DNA of 64,000 bases from positions 1,116,001-1,180,000 of the forward strand of contig NZ_CP097128.1 of the NCBI RefSeq assembly GCF_023330685.1, given 5' to 3'. The translations under genes were made by a program, and so were the position numbers. Shown here in pieces: positions 52,891 to 60,676 of this stretch. The DNA is from Conexibacter sp. DBS9H8 (GTDB lineage Bacteria > Actinomycetota > Thermoleophilia > Solirubrobacterales > Solirubrobacteraceae). The stretch's first letter is position 1, and each line of letters opens with the position of its first letter. The notes below the pieces were generated by a model, which saw only the letters and a program-made list of their open reading frames with translations, did not search any database and had not been told where the DNA came from.

Positions 52891-52968
52891 CCCGTGCGCT
52901 GGCTCTGAGCTGAGCCGTCATCGTCACCGCGCCCAAGCCGATTCGGCGGACGAAGTGTTCTAGACTGA

Positions 52969-52983
52969 TACCCCCTTGGGGTA
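52969..52983. promoter_or_regulatory. CsoR-type copper operator upstream of copZ
   Basis: TACCC-CCTTG-GGGTA is a palindromic 5-5-5 site matching the known CsoR pattern. It lies 53 bp before the copZ ATG, overlapping or just after likely promoter elements. CsoR would release it when it binds Cu(I). Confidence 0.82.
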
Positions 52984-53035
52984 CACCACGTTTGATGCGA
53001 TGACGTGGTTCAACCATCACCGACCGGAGGTTGCG

Positions 53036-53239
53036 ATGAGCGAGACGATGACCTACACCGTGCCCGCGATCCACTGCTCGCACTGCGAAGCGGCGATCAA
53101 GCGCGAGGTCGAGCCGATCGACGGGGTCAAGTCCGTCGAGGTGGATCTGGAGCACAAGCTGGTGAGGATTTCCGGCGATGGGCTGGAGGACCCGGCATTG
53201 CGTGCTGCGATCGATGAGGCCGGCTTTGAAGTGGCCTGA
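53036..53239 (+). CDS. copZ: CopZ-type copper chaperone (heavy-metal-associated domain)
   Basis: 67 aa from ATG 53036, preceded by CGGAGG. The HMA fold has the metal motif IHCSHCEAAI near residues 12-21 (CxxC), and the C-terminal EAGFEVA. It would carry Cu(I) to the adjacent ATPase, whose gene begins 3 bp later. Confidence 0.93.
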   Translation: MSETMTYTVPAIHCSHCEAAIKREVEPIDGVKSVEVDLEHKLVRISGDGLEDPALRAAIDEAGFEVA

Positions 53240-53242
53240 AGC

Positions 53243-55357
53243 ATGAGCATCGTCGACCAGCCAGCGGTCGGTGGCCTCGGTGAACGTCAGCGGACGGAGC
53301 TGGCGCTCGAGGGGATGACCTGCGCGTCGTGCGCGGCACGGATCGAGCGCAAGTTGAACAAGCTCGAGGGGGTGAGTGCGTCGGTCAACTACGCGACCGA
53401 GCGTGCGGCAGTCGATTACGACTCGGCGCAGACCGGGCTTGATCGGCTGATACAGGCCGTTGAGGCCGCAGGCTATCGAGCGCGGCTGCTCGACGAAGCG
53501 ACAGAAGAGGGCCGTGGCGGCGGCCTCGGGTCCCGGCTGGCGGTGGCGGTCACGCTGACGGTGCCCGTGGCGCTGGTCGCGATGGTCGCGCCCCTCCAGT
53601 TCGCGGGGTGGGAGTGGCTGGCTCTGGCGCTGGTGACACCGGTCGTGTGGTGGTGCGGGTTTGGTTTCCACCGGGCTGCAGTCGTGGGCGCGCGTCACCT
53701 GAGTGCGAGCATGGACACGCTCGTGTCGCTGGGAACGGTCGCGGCGTGGACCTGGTCGACTGTCGTGCTGATTGGCGGGATCCCCGCCCAGACGTATTTC
53801 GAGGCGGCTGGGGTGATCACGACGCTGATCCTGCTCGGACGCTGGTTCGAGGTGCGCGCCAAGCGTCGATCCGGCGCGGCGATCCGGGGCCTCCTTGAAC
53901 TGGGGGCCAAGGAGGCACGAGTTCTGCGCAATGGAGAGGAAGTGCTTGTGCCGGTCAACCAGTTGGCGGTTGACGACCTGTTCGTGGTGCGGCCGGGGGA
54001 GAAGATCTCCACCGACGGCGTTGTGGAAGAGGGGGACTCGGCCGTGGACCAGTCGATGCTGACCGGCGAGTCACTACCGGTCGAGATATCTCCCGGATCC
54101 GATGTCGCCGGCGCCACGATCAACACCTACGGCCGGCTGCTGGTAAGGGCCACTCGTGTGGGTGAGGAGACGGCGCTGGCGCAGATTGCCCGGCTGGTCT
54201 CACAGGCGCAGACGGGAAAGGCACCTGTGCAGCGGCTCGCCGACCGCGTTGCGGCGGTGTTCGTGCCTATCGTGATCGTCCTGGCCTTGGCCACGTGGGC
54301 GGGGTGGCTGCTGTCAGGTGCCGGTGCGGCGCACGCGTTCACCGCGGCCGTGGCGGTTCTAATCATCGCCTGCCCGTGCGCGATGGGGCTGGCGACACCA
54401 ACGGCGCTGATGGTAGGCACCGGGCGCGGCGCCCAGCTAGGGATTCTGATCAGAGGCCCGGAGATCCTCGAGCAGACCCGCCGCGTCAGCACAATCGTGC
54501 TGGACAAGACCGGCACGATCACCGAAGGAAAGCTTGAGCTCGTCTCGGTCCGCCCGCTGAACGGCGCCGGGAGAGCCGAGGCGCTGCGGCTCGCTGCCGC
54601 GGTTGAGCAAGCCAGTGAACATCCAGTCGCCCGAGCAATCGTGACCGCGGCACGCGCCGAATTCGGGGCGTTACCGGCGGTAGAGGGCTTCAGAAACCAG
54701 CCAGGGGTGGGCGTGAGCGGGGTTGTCGAGGGGCGAGAGGTGCATGTCGGTCGCGGCGCTGGGGGAATCGAGGTCAGCTGGGAAAACCTTCCCCGCGCCG
54801 TATTCATAGTCAGCGACAACGTCAAGCCAACGAGCCGCCAGGCGATCCAAGAGCTGAAGGATCTCGGGTTGACACCAGTGCTGCTAACCGGTGACGCATC
54901 CGGCGTTGCCCGGCAAATTGCCAGCCAGGTTGGAATCGAGCAGGTCCTCGCCTCGGTGCTGCCAGATGGCAAGGCAGCCGAGGTCCGCCGCCTCCAGGAG
55001 CAGGGCGAGATCGTGGCCATGGTCGGTGATGGCGTCAACGACGCTCCCGCCCTCGCCCAGGCAGATCTCGGCCTCGCAATCGGTACGGGAACAGACGTCG
55101 CGATCGAGGCCTCTGACCTCACCCTGGTCTCGGGAGACCTGCGTGCGGCGGTCGACGCGGTCCGCTTGGCACGCAGCACCCTGAGCACGATCAAGGGCAA
55201 CCTCTTCTGGGCGTTTGCCTACAACGTGGCGGCGATTCCCTTGGCGGTCGCTGGCGTGCTCAGCCCGATGACAGCCGCAGCCGCGATGTCGCTCTCCAGC
55301 GTCTTCGTCGTTACCAACAGCCTGCGCCTGCGGCAGTTTCGCAGCGTCCGCAACTGA
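53243..55357 (+). CDS. copA: Copper-exporting P1B-type ATPase CopA
   Basis: 704 aa. The N-terminal HMA domain has [12 protein letters not shown] near residue 26. Then come the transmembrane region, the actuator motif MLTGESLP near 275, the copper-specific CPC in [17 protein letters not shown] near 380, the phosphorylation site [11 protein letters not shown] near 420, HP in EHPVARAI and the hinge [11 protein letters not shown] near 595. These are the full set of CopA motifs. It pumps Cu(I) out of the cytoplasm. It is co-transcribed with copZ and controlled, by inference, from the CsoR box at 52969. Confidence 0.96.
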   Translation: MSIVDQPAVGGLGERQRTELALEGMTCASCAARIERKLNKLEGVSASVNYATERAAVDYDSAQTGLDRLIQAVEAAGYRARLLDEATEEGRGGGLGSRLAVAVTLTVPVALVAMVAPLQFAGWEWLALALVTPVVWWCGFGFHRAAVVGARHLSASMDTLVSLGTVAAWTWSTVVLIGGIPAQTYFEAAGVITTLILLGRWFEVRAKRRSGAAIRGLLELGAKEARVLRNGEEVLVPVNQLAVDDLFVVRPGEKISTDGVVEEGDSAVDQSMLTGESLPVEISPGSDVAGATINTYGRLLVRATRVGEETALAQIARLVSQAQTGKAPVQRLADRVAAVFVPIVIVLALATWAGWLLSGAGAAHAFTAAVAVLIIACPCAMGLATPTALMVGTGRGAQLGILIRGPEILEQTRRVSTIVLDKTGTITEGKLELVSVRPLNGAGRAEALRLAAAVEQASEHPVARAIVTAARAEFGALPAVEGFRNQPGVGVSGVVEGREVHVGRGAGGIEVSWENLPRAVFIVSDNVKPTSRQAIQELKDLGLTPVLLTGDASGVARQIASQVGIEQVLASVLPDGKAAEVRRLQEQGEIVAMVGDGVNDAPALAQADLGLAIGTGTDVAIEASDLTLVSGDLRAAVDAVRLARSTLSTIKGNLFWAFAYNVAAIPLAVAGVLSPMTAAAAMSLSSVFVVTNSLRLRQFRSVRN

Positions 55358-55575
55358 CGTGGGGAGCCGCGGCGACCGGGAGGCGCGCCGAAGGCCCGTC
55401 CGATGCCTTTGTGCCTCGCGATCCTGCTTCGCCTACCAGCCGCCTTGTTGTGGCTCGATGCGACCGATTGGATGGAGCAGTTACGGAGAATGCTCAGTTC
55501 GGATGCCCTGTAGGCATCGCAGCAAAGGAGCCGGAGCGACCCCGCCGGCGGCTGAGCGCGGCACTTCACGCGGGC

Positions 55576-56232
55576 TCAGCTACCGCTCACCCACAGCTGC
55601 TCCAGCCAGCCGAACGGGGTGCGAACGCGCTGTTCTATCTGCACTTCCCCCAGTCCGACGGCAGCGAGAAGCTCGTGCCAGCGTCCGGTCCGATGGTCCT
55701 GTGTCCCGGAAGAGCCATCGAGCAGCTGTAGCGCCAAAAAGCCGGCGCTGGACAACGGGTCGGCTGGAGAGCCCCAGTCCACGATGTGCAGCTGCCCGTC
55801 CGCCCGCAGGCAGCGTTTGGCCTCGCTGAGGACCGTGCGTTTTCCCTCGCCCGAAAGGTGGTGAAGGACGAGTACGAGCAGCATGCGATCGACGCTACCG
55901 TCTGGGAGTTCCACTGCCCGCGCATCTCCGAGGCGGAGGTCGAGCATTTCGGCACCCGGTTTGCGGGCGGCAATCGCGATCGCGTCGGGGTCGCCGTCAA
56001 TGCCGATGATCTGCAGGTCCGGCCGTTCGCGGACCAGAGCAAGAGACTGAGTTCCGGTTCCGCAGCCGAGATCGACGATTACACCGCCATCCTTTAAACT
56101 CTCGAGCACGGCATGGGTGAGCGCGGGCCGCCAGACGCCCTCGCGCATCGTGAGGGCCATCACCCTGTCATAGATCCCGGTGAAGGCGGCACGGCCGGCA
56201 GCCGGCACGTATCTCGGAGGCGACGTTGGCAA
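55576..56232 (-). CDS. Class I SAM-dependent methyltransferase, probable copper-regulon member
   Basis: 218 aa from TTG 56232. SAM motif I is IVDLGCGTGTQSLAL near residue 53; motif II/III region IIGIDGDPDAI, and LLVLVLHHLSGEGKRTVLSE near 120 complete a typical Rossmann methyltransferase of the UbiE-like kind. Substrate is unknown. A degenerate CsoR-like site and a TATAAC -10 box lie immediately upstream, and csoR is the next gene on the same strand 94 bp away, so copper control is plausible. The 218 bp between it and copA (55358-55575) hold nothing recognisable. Confidence 0.85.
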   Translation of the reverse strand: MPTSPPRYVPAAGRAAFTGIYDRVMALTMREGVWRPALTHAVLESLKDGGVIVDLGCGTGTQSLALVRERPDLQIIGIDGDPDAIAIAARKPGAEMLDLRLGDARAVELPDGSVDRMLLVLVLHHLSGEGKRTVLSEAKRCLRADGQLHIVDWGSPADPLSSAGFLALQLLDGSSGTQDHRTGRWHELLAAVGLGEVQIEQRVRTPFGWLEQLWVSGS

Positions 56233-56243
56233 CGAGCCCGGAG

Positions 56244-56262
56244 GTTATACCCCCGCCAGGGG
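56244..56262 (-). promoter_or_regulatory. Degenerate CsoR-like site overlapping the methyltransferase -10
   Basis: TACCC-CCGCC-AGGGG (56248-56262) keeps the left arm of the CsoR site but the right arm is imperfect. On the minus strand TATAAC (56249-56244) is a likely -10 that overlaps it, 11 nt before the TTG start. Confidence 0.5.
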
Positions 56263-56326
56263 CAGCAGCGATCGACATTCCTCTGGGTCTCCAGCTATCC
56301 AGCGGGGCGCCGGGCAGTCGTGATAC

Positions 56327-56632
56327 TCAGCCGCGGCGCATCAGGCGTCCTACGGCCGCCATCATCTCTTTGGTTTTCTCGTCGCGATCCTCGAGCGCCT
56401 CGGCACCGAGAACGCAGTGATGGGCATGCTGATCGAGCAGCCCGAGTGCGACCTTGTCGAGTGCTGCCTGAGCCGCGGAGATCTGGGTGAGGATGTCGAT
56501 GCAGTAGCGCTCGTCATCGACCATCTTCTCGACCCCGCGCACCTGCCCTTCGATCCGCCGCAGCCGGGCTTTTAGCTGATCCTTGGTCGCGGAGTAGCCC
56601 CGGGGCGTGGGTTCCTCGCTCACGTCGCACAT
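56327..56632 (-). CDS. csoR: Copper-sensing repressor CsoR
   Basis: 101 aa from ATG 56632; the longer upstream frame reads through its own operator and is not used. The DUF156/CsoR fold is clear: QLKARLRRIEGQVRGVEKMV near residue 20. The Cu(I) ligands Cys-His-Cys are present in DERYCIDIL near residue 43 and HAHHCVLG near 70. CsoR binds GC-rich 5-5-5 palindromes and is released by Cu(I). It has its own box upstream, so it is likely autoregulated. Confidence 0.93.
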   Translation of the reverse strand: MCDVSEEPTPRGYSATKDQLKARLRRIEGQVRGVEKMVDDERYCIDILTQISAAQAALDKVALGLLDQHAHHCVLGAEALEDRDEKTKEMMAAVGRLMRRG

Positions 56633-56641
56633 GGTAGCCCA

Positions 56642-56656
56642 TACCCTAGGGGGGTG
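56642..56656. promoter_or_regulatory. CsoR-type operator upstream of csoR
   Basis: TACCC-TAGGG-GGGTG follows the 5-5-5 pattern and lies 10 bp before the csoR ATG, between csoR and the divergent cyclase/YHS-like remnant. Autoregulation is the simplest reading. Confidence 0.78.
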
Positions 56657-56671
56657 TGCTAGGTTCGTGCA

Positions 56672-57000
56672 GTGCTGACCGTCAGCTGCCCGCGAAGCAC
56701 ATTCTGGCCCACCTTCGTGCTCGCTGACCTCGCCGTCATGGCGCTGACCGACGCTCACGGCGACGGCTTCACGACCAGGTCTCTCGAGGCTAAGCAGCCG
56801 AAGGACGTCGCCGAGCCGGTCTCGTTGTTCTCGCTCACGCTAGCCGCTCAACCAGCCGCGGCGCGCCTTCCGACGATCGAGCCTGTCTGCCGCCTGGCCG
56901 TCCACCCGCTGACGGCAGCGAGCACCGCGCTCACGAAGAGCACGCCTACACCTTCTGCTCAGCCGAGTGCGCCATCGTCGTTGATGGAGATTCCGCGCGC
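56672..57000 (+). pseudogene. Possible decayed cyclase-homology/YHS-domain gene
   Basis: The first frame contains PKDVAEPVSLFSL, similar to the C-terminal end of class III cyclase domains (KGVAEPVxLFxL). It is followed by EPVCRLAVHPLTAAS, similar to the start of a YHS metal-binding domain (DPVCGMxVDP). The remainder of the YHS domain (EEHAYTFCSAECAIVV) is in another frame at about 56937-56990. This suggests a frameshifted remnant of a cyclase-YHS protein, a combination known from actinobacteria. Evidence is by eye only. Confidence 0.4.
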
Positions 57001-57083
57001 TCTGCACCCGCCACCGCGAGGCAGAGGGGCAGTTGCCCGTCGAGCGGGACGCGCACCCGCGTCACGACAGGCGCGTCACGTGG

Positions 57084-57437
57084 GTGCGGCCTTCTCAGGA
57101 GCAACTGGCTGACGTGAGGGCGGTTGGGCTGCTCTTCGTGCTGATGGCGCTCGTCGTTGGGCTGCTGGCGGCGGCGTATGCGGCGACGCTGCTGCGCCGT
57201 GGCGTGCGCAGAGTTCGTGCGGGTGAGCGGCCGTCGTGGCCTCGGTACCACGTCCGCTTCTACTCGTTCGCGCTGCTGTTCATCGCCTTTGACATGGAGA
57301 TGGCCTACATGTATCCGTGGGCGGTGGTATTCCGCGCGATGGGCGTGATTGCCTACGGCGAGGTCGGGTTCTTTCTCACGGTCCTGGGACTTGGAATCCT
57401 TTACGCCTGGCGTGAGGGTGCGCTGGAGTGGTCCTAG
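57084..57437 (+). CDS. nuoA: Complex I subunit NuoA
   Basis: The start is uncertain: GTG 57084 gives 117 aa, TTG 57033 a longer form, and GTG 57114 (107 aa) has AGGAG upstream. Three membrane helices and the family signature are present: YHVRFYSFALLFIAFDMEMA and YMYPWAVVF near residues 55-80, retaining the conserved acidic residues. NuoA is a small membrane subunit beside the quinone channel. Its end overlaps the nuoD-like gene by 10 bp. It starts the operon. Confidence 0.88.
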   Translation: MRPSQEQLADVRAVGLLFVLMALVVGLLAAAYAATLLRRGVRRVRAGERPSWPRYHVRFYSFALLFIAFDMEMAYMYPWAVVFRAMGVIAYGEVGFFLTVLGLGILYAWREGALEWS

Positions 57438-58903
57438 CGTCCGCCGCTCGGAGTACCGCCTCCCCGGCCCTGATCGTTCCCGACGAGCAGTCGTGGCTCG
57501 TTTGGGGGTTCGACCCGGCGTCGGATGGGCTTGAACCCGTGCTCGACTGGGGAGCAGTGCGGGGAGTGCTGGTCCCTGACCCGATGCCGGCGGTGCTGGG
57601 GGCGCCGCTGGCCGCCTGCCTGAGCGAGCTGGCTCCGACGGCGCCGGTCATGCACCGTCCAGTTTCGGAGCTGGCGAGATCGGTGGCTGCGGCGGAGGAG
57701 GACGTGGGGCACGGAAATGATCGCGCGCACGACCACGCCAACCACCGCCACGGTCATGGCGACCACGGTGGCGGCGGAGACCACGGTGACGGCGGCGACC
57801 ACGGTGACGGTGGCGACCACGGTGACGGTGGCGACCACGGTGACGGTGGCGACCACGAGGACATGATGGCGATCACGGGCGAGCCGTCTGGCGATGGTTT
57901 GGTGATGGAGTCGATCGATGTCTCGCTTGGGCCGCTGATGAGCCCGATGGTGGCGGGGCTCGTAGCCGAGGTGACCCTCGATGGGGATGTGGTGGCGCAG
58001 TGCACCCTGCGAGCGCTCCTGCGCCAGCCTGCCGTCCGGCTGAAGCCGGGCGGTCCGCCTCCCGATCCGCTTGAGCCGCGTGCCTGGGCGGCCGTGCTCG
58101 CGAGCGCGGCGGCTGCCGGCGAGCCGCCTGACACAGCCGGGGTGTGGCTGCGGATGGTGCGTGTCGAGATCGAGCGGGCGACCAGTCACCTGGCCTGGCT
58201 GCGCAGCTTGGCGCGGCTGCTGGGTTGGGGTGAACTGGTGAAAGCGACGCGTGTCGCCGTCGCTCCGCTGCTCGCTGCGCAAGCGTCGCTGGCCCGCCAA
58301 GGAGGGGCGGATCGGGTGTCTGTTGGTGCTGTCGCCATCGAACCGGGTGACGAGCTCGCGGCTGTACGGGAGCTGGAGCTGGCGTCCGAAGCTCTGGCCC
58401 GACTGCAGCGTCTGTGTGCCGGCCGTCGGCTGGCCAGCCGGACAGCGGGGCGAGGCGTTGTGGGCGCGGCCGAGGCACGTGCGGCCGGCCTGACCGGTCC
58501 GGTTGCCAGGGCCTCGGGTGTCGGTGGAGATGCTCGCAGCGAGGATCCGCTCTATCGCGAGCTGGGGTTCGAACCGGTCTCGGGCCAGGGCGGAGACGCG
58601 CTGGCCCGGACGTTGCTGCGCGTCGCGGAGTCGGTTGCCGCGGTCGAGCTGGCTCGTGGGTCGTTGGCCCATGCCTACAGCGGCCGGCCCGGGCGGGGCG
58701 ATGCGCAAGCCGAGTGGGTGACGTTGGAGGGACCGCGCGGGCCGCTGCGCGCCCGCCGCGTCGGCGATTGCTTGAGGGTCGATGCGCCGGGGCGGGAAGC
58801 GGTGCTGCGGGTGGCCTCCCGGGCGGCGGTCGGGCTTGAGTGGGGCTCCGCGCTGGTGGTGCTGGCCTCCTTTGATCTTTCGGGTTGGCAGGTGGGACCG
58901 TGA
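57428..58903 (+). CDS. NuoD-like (49-kDa) subunit with His/Asp-rich insert
   Basis: 491 aa, GTG start overlapping nuoA. Residues about 1-95 are a poorly defined domain with only one Cys. Residues about 97-145 are a His/Asp/Gly-rich insert (AHDHANHRHGHGDHGG, then repeated GGDHGD). From about 158 the NuoD fold is recognisable: MESIDVSLGPLMSPMVAGLV, VRVEIERATSHLAWLRSLAR near 245, GPVARASGVGGDARSEDPLY near 358 and GDALARTLLRVAESVAAVEL near 390. The normal quinone-site segment (HRGIEK) is replaced by LLRQPAVRLKPGG. The protein probably keeps a structural role in docking on NuoH. The NuoB, C and I partners are missing from the operon. Confidence 0.8.
   Translation: MVLASAARSTASPALIVPDEQSWLVWGFDPASDGLEPVLDWGAVRGVLVPDPMPAVLGAPLAACLSELAPTAPVMHRPVSELARSVAAAEEDVGHGNDRAHDHANHRHGHGDHGGGGDHGDGGDHGDGGDHGDGGDHGDGGDHEDMMAITGEPSGDGLVMESIDVSLGPLMSPMVAGLVAEVTLDGDVVAQCTLRALLRQPAVRLKPGGPPPDPLEPRAWAAVLASAAAAGEPPDTAGVWLRMVRVEIERATSHLAWLRSLARLLGWGELVKATRVAVAPLLAAQASLARQGGADRVSVGAVAIEPGDELAAVRELELASEALARLQRLCAGRRLASRTAGRGVVGAAEARAAGLTGPVARASGVGGDARSEDPLYRELGFEPVSGQGGDALARTLLRVAESVAAVELARGSLAHAYSGRPGRGDAQAEWVTLEGPRGPLRARRVGDCLRVDAPGREAVLRVASRAAVGLEWGSALVVLASFDLSGWQVGP
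57759..57860 (+). repeat. 18-bp tandem repeat coding Asp-His-Gly-Asp-Gly-Gly
   Basis: The unit GACCACGGTGACGGTGGC occurs four times in tandem from 57779 to 57850 with one silent change, flanked by partial units at 57760 and 57851. In-frame expansion by slippage would vary the number of His-Asp units in the NuoD-like protein. Confidence 0.9.
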
Positions 58904-59808
58904 GCTACTTCACTCCGCTGGCGGTGGTCGGGTTGGCGTTGGCGGCGGCGCCCGGGGTCTGGCTTCTTGAGCAGCTGGTGGCGGGCCAGCGTCCGGCGCC
59001 GGGACGCGCATTGCGGGATCTGCGGATCATGCTCGGGTCGCCGTTGCAGCGGCCGGAGAGCTGTGATAGCGCGCTGTTTCACCTCGCCCCCTCCCTGCTG
59101 GTGCTAGCTTCGGTGGTGGCGCTGGCGACGGTTCCGTGGGCGCCGGGGTTCCGCGGGATTGACCTGCAGGCGGGGGCGCTGCTGTTCGTCGCGGCGCTGG
59201 CGTATGTGACGCCGGCAATGGTGATGGCGGGCTGGGGTGCGGGGCGGCCGCTGGCGGTGCTCGGTGGCTTCCGGTGGGTGGCGCTGATGCTGGCTTACGC
59301 GATGCCGCTGGCGATGGTGATCACGTCGGTGGCGGCGCCCGCGGGGTCCCTGCGCCCGACCGACATTGTCCGCGTTCAGCACGCGGTGCCGATGGCGGTG
59401 GCACAACCGCTGGCGCTGGCGTTGTGGCTGCCGGCGGTCACAGCTGTCTGCTTTCTGCCGCCGTTTGACCTGCCACAGGCCGGTGGGGAGCTTTTCGGCG
59501 GAGTGTTCGCCGAGTACCGAGGGCTTGACCTGGCGCTCGTGGCGCTGGCTCAGCGCGTGCTGCTGCTGGCGGTCTCGGGGATGACGGCGGCGCTGTTTCT
59601 GGCTGGCTGGGAGTGGCCGCTGTTGCCGCCGGCGGTGTGGATGGGCCTCAAGACAGCGGCGGTGGCGTGGCTGCTGCTGTGGGCTGGGCGGCGTTTCCCG
59701 CGGGTCGCGGTCGACCGGGCACTGTCGTTGGCGTGGAGGGTCGCCAATCCGCTGTCGATGCTGGCGATCGTGTACGCAGGCCTGCTGACGTTGTTGTTCT
59801 ATCGATGA
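58900..59808 (+). CDS. nuoH: Complex I subunit NuoH (divergent)
   Basis: 302 aa, about eight membrane helices; GTG start overlaps the upstream stop (GTGA). The family loop is recognisable as PFDLPQAGGELFGGVFAEYR near residue 190 (usual PFDLPEAESELVAGFNTEYS), so the first Glu is Gln here. The N-terminal RPGPNRVGP motif is reduced to RPAPGRALRD. NuoH normally forms the quinone chamber and links it to the proton pumps. These changes suggest altered quinone chemistry. Confidence 0.87.
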   Translation: MSYFTPLAVVGLALAAAPGVWLLEQLVAGQRPAPGRALRDLRIMLGSPLQRPESCDSALFHLAPSLLVLASVVALATVPWAPGFRGIDLQAGALLFVAALAYVTPAMVMAGWGAGRPLAVLGGFRWVALMLAYAMPLAMVITSVAAPAGSLRPTDIVRVQHAVPMAVAQPLALALWLPAVTAVCFLPPFDLPQAGGELFGGVFAEYRGLDLALVALAQRVLLLAVSGMTAALFLAGWEWPLLPPAVWMGLKTAAVAWLLLWAGRRFPRVAVDRALSLAWRVANPLSMLAIVYAGLLTLLFYR

Positions 59809-60371
59809 GCGATCTCGCTACCGCGATCGTGTTCTGGCCGGCCGTGGGCCTGATGCTGGCGGCTGCCGTGTTCGTGTTCATCACCAGCTCGATGGCGCGC
59901 GCCGGGTTGCTGCTGCTCGCGTCGCTGGCGATCGAGGGGCTGGTGTTCCTTGCCCTGGGCAGTCGCTTTCTAGGGTTTCTGCAGCTGTTGATGATGAGCG
60001 GTGAGATGGTGATCATGGTGTTCTTCATGGTCATGTTCATGCCAGACCCCGGGGGGTTGATGGGTATGGACATGACCCACGACAAGCGCCGCTCGGCGAC
60101 GGTCGCGGTGGCGGTCACGGCTGCGCTCGGGCTGGTGGCGGTGCTGACCGACTGGCCGGCGCGGGTCGTCGGCCGTGGCGCGCCTGACGTTCGTGCGATC
60201 GGTTTTGAGGTGATGGGCCGCTCGATGATCAGCTTCCTGTTCGCCGGGATGACAATTCTGCTAGCGATGGTCGGCGGGGTGCTGCTGGCCAAACATGGTG
60301 GCCGCTTCGGTCTGCCGGCGGCCGGTGACGAGCAGAGCGGCGAACACAGCCCGCCGGAGGAGCGATCTTGA
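59805..60371 (+). CDS. nuoJ: Complex I subunit NuoJ
   Basis: 188 aa, ATG overlapping the nuoH stop (ATGA). Five membrane helices; the conserved central helix reads FLGFLQLLMMSGEMVIMVFF near residue 55 (family LLxxVQLxVYxGAVxVLxxF). A Met-rich loop (MFMPDPGGLMGMDMTHDK) follows. A polar C-terminal tail of about 25 residues is extra. NuoJ carries the pi-bulge helix of the proton-transfer path. Confidence 0.88.
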   Translation: MSDLATAIVFWPAVGLMLAAAVFVFITSSMARAGLLLLASLAIEGLVFLALGSRFLGFLQLLMMSGEMVIMVFFMVMFMPDPGGLMGMDMTHDKRRSATVAVAVTAALGLVAVLTDWPARVVGRGAPDVRAIGFEVMGRSMISFLFAGMTILLAMVGGVLLAKHGGRFGLPAAGDEQSGEHSPPEERS

Positions 60372-60676
60372 TCTCGCTGCCGGTCGTTTTGGCGGTTGCC
60401 GCGCTGCTGTTCGGCGTGGGCGTCTACGGAGTGCTTGGCCAGACGAACACGATCATGATCATCATGGGTGTCGAGCTGATGCTGGGGGCGGCGATGCTCA
60501 ACGTCGTGGGGTTCCTGCGCTACTCCCATCCGCACGCCACCAGCGGGGACTTCTTCGTGCTGGTGTTGATGACGCTGATGGCACTAGAGGGCGCGGTCGG
60601 GTTCGCACTGGTCGTCAGCGTGTTCCGCAGCCGCCGCACCTCAGAGGCCGACGACCTGACGGAGCTGAGCGGCTGA
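60368..60676 (+). CDS. nuoK: Complex I subunit NuoK
   Basis: 102 aa, TTG start overlapping nuoJ (TTGA). Three helices. Both essential membrane glutamates are kept: the first in IIMGVELMLGAAMLNVVGF near residue 36, the second in LMTLMALEGAVGFAL near residue 72. This argues that the proton path here is under selection. Confidence 0.92.
   Translation: MISLPVVLAVAALLFGVGVYGVLGQTNTIMIIMGVELMLGAAMLNVVGFLRYSHPHATSGDFFVLVLMTLMALEGAVGFALVVSVFRSRRTSEADDLTELSG

Noticed and set aside
57434-58708. Long reverse-strand open frame over the NuoD-like gene
   Set aside because: It is the mirror of the real gene; its composition is Arg/His-rich without domains, and the operon overlaps support the plus strand.
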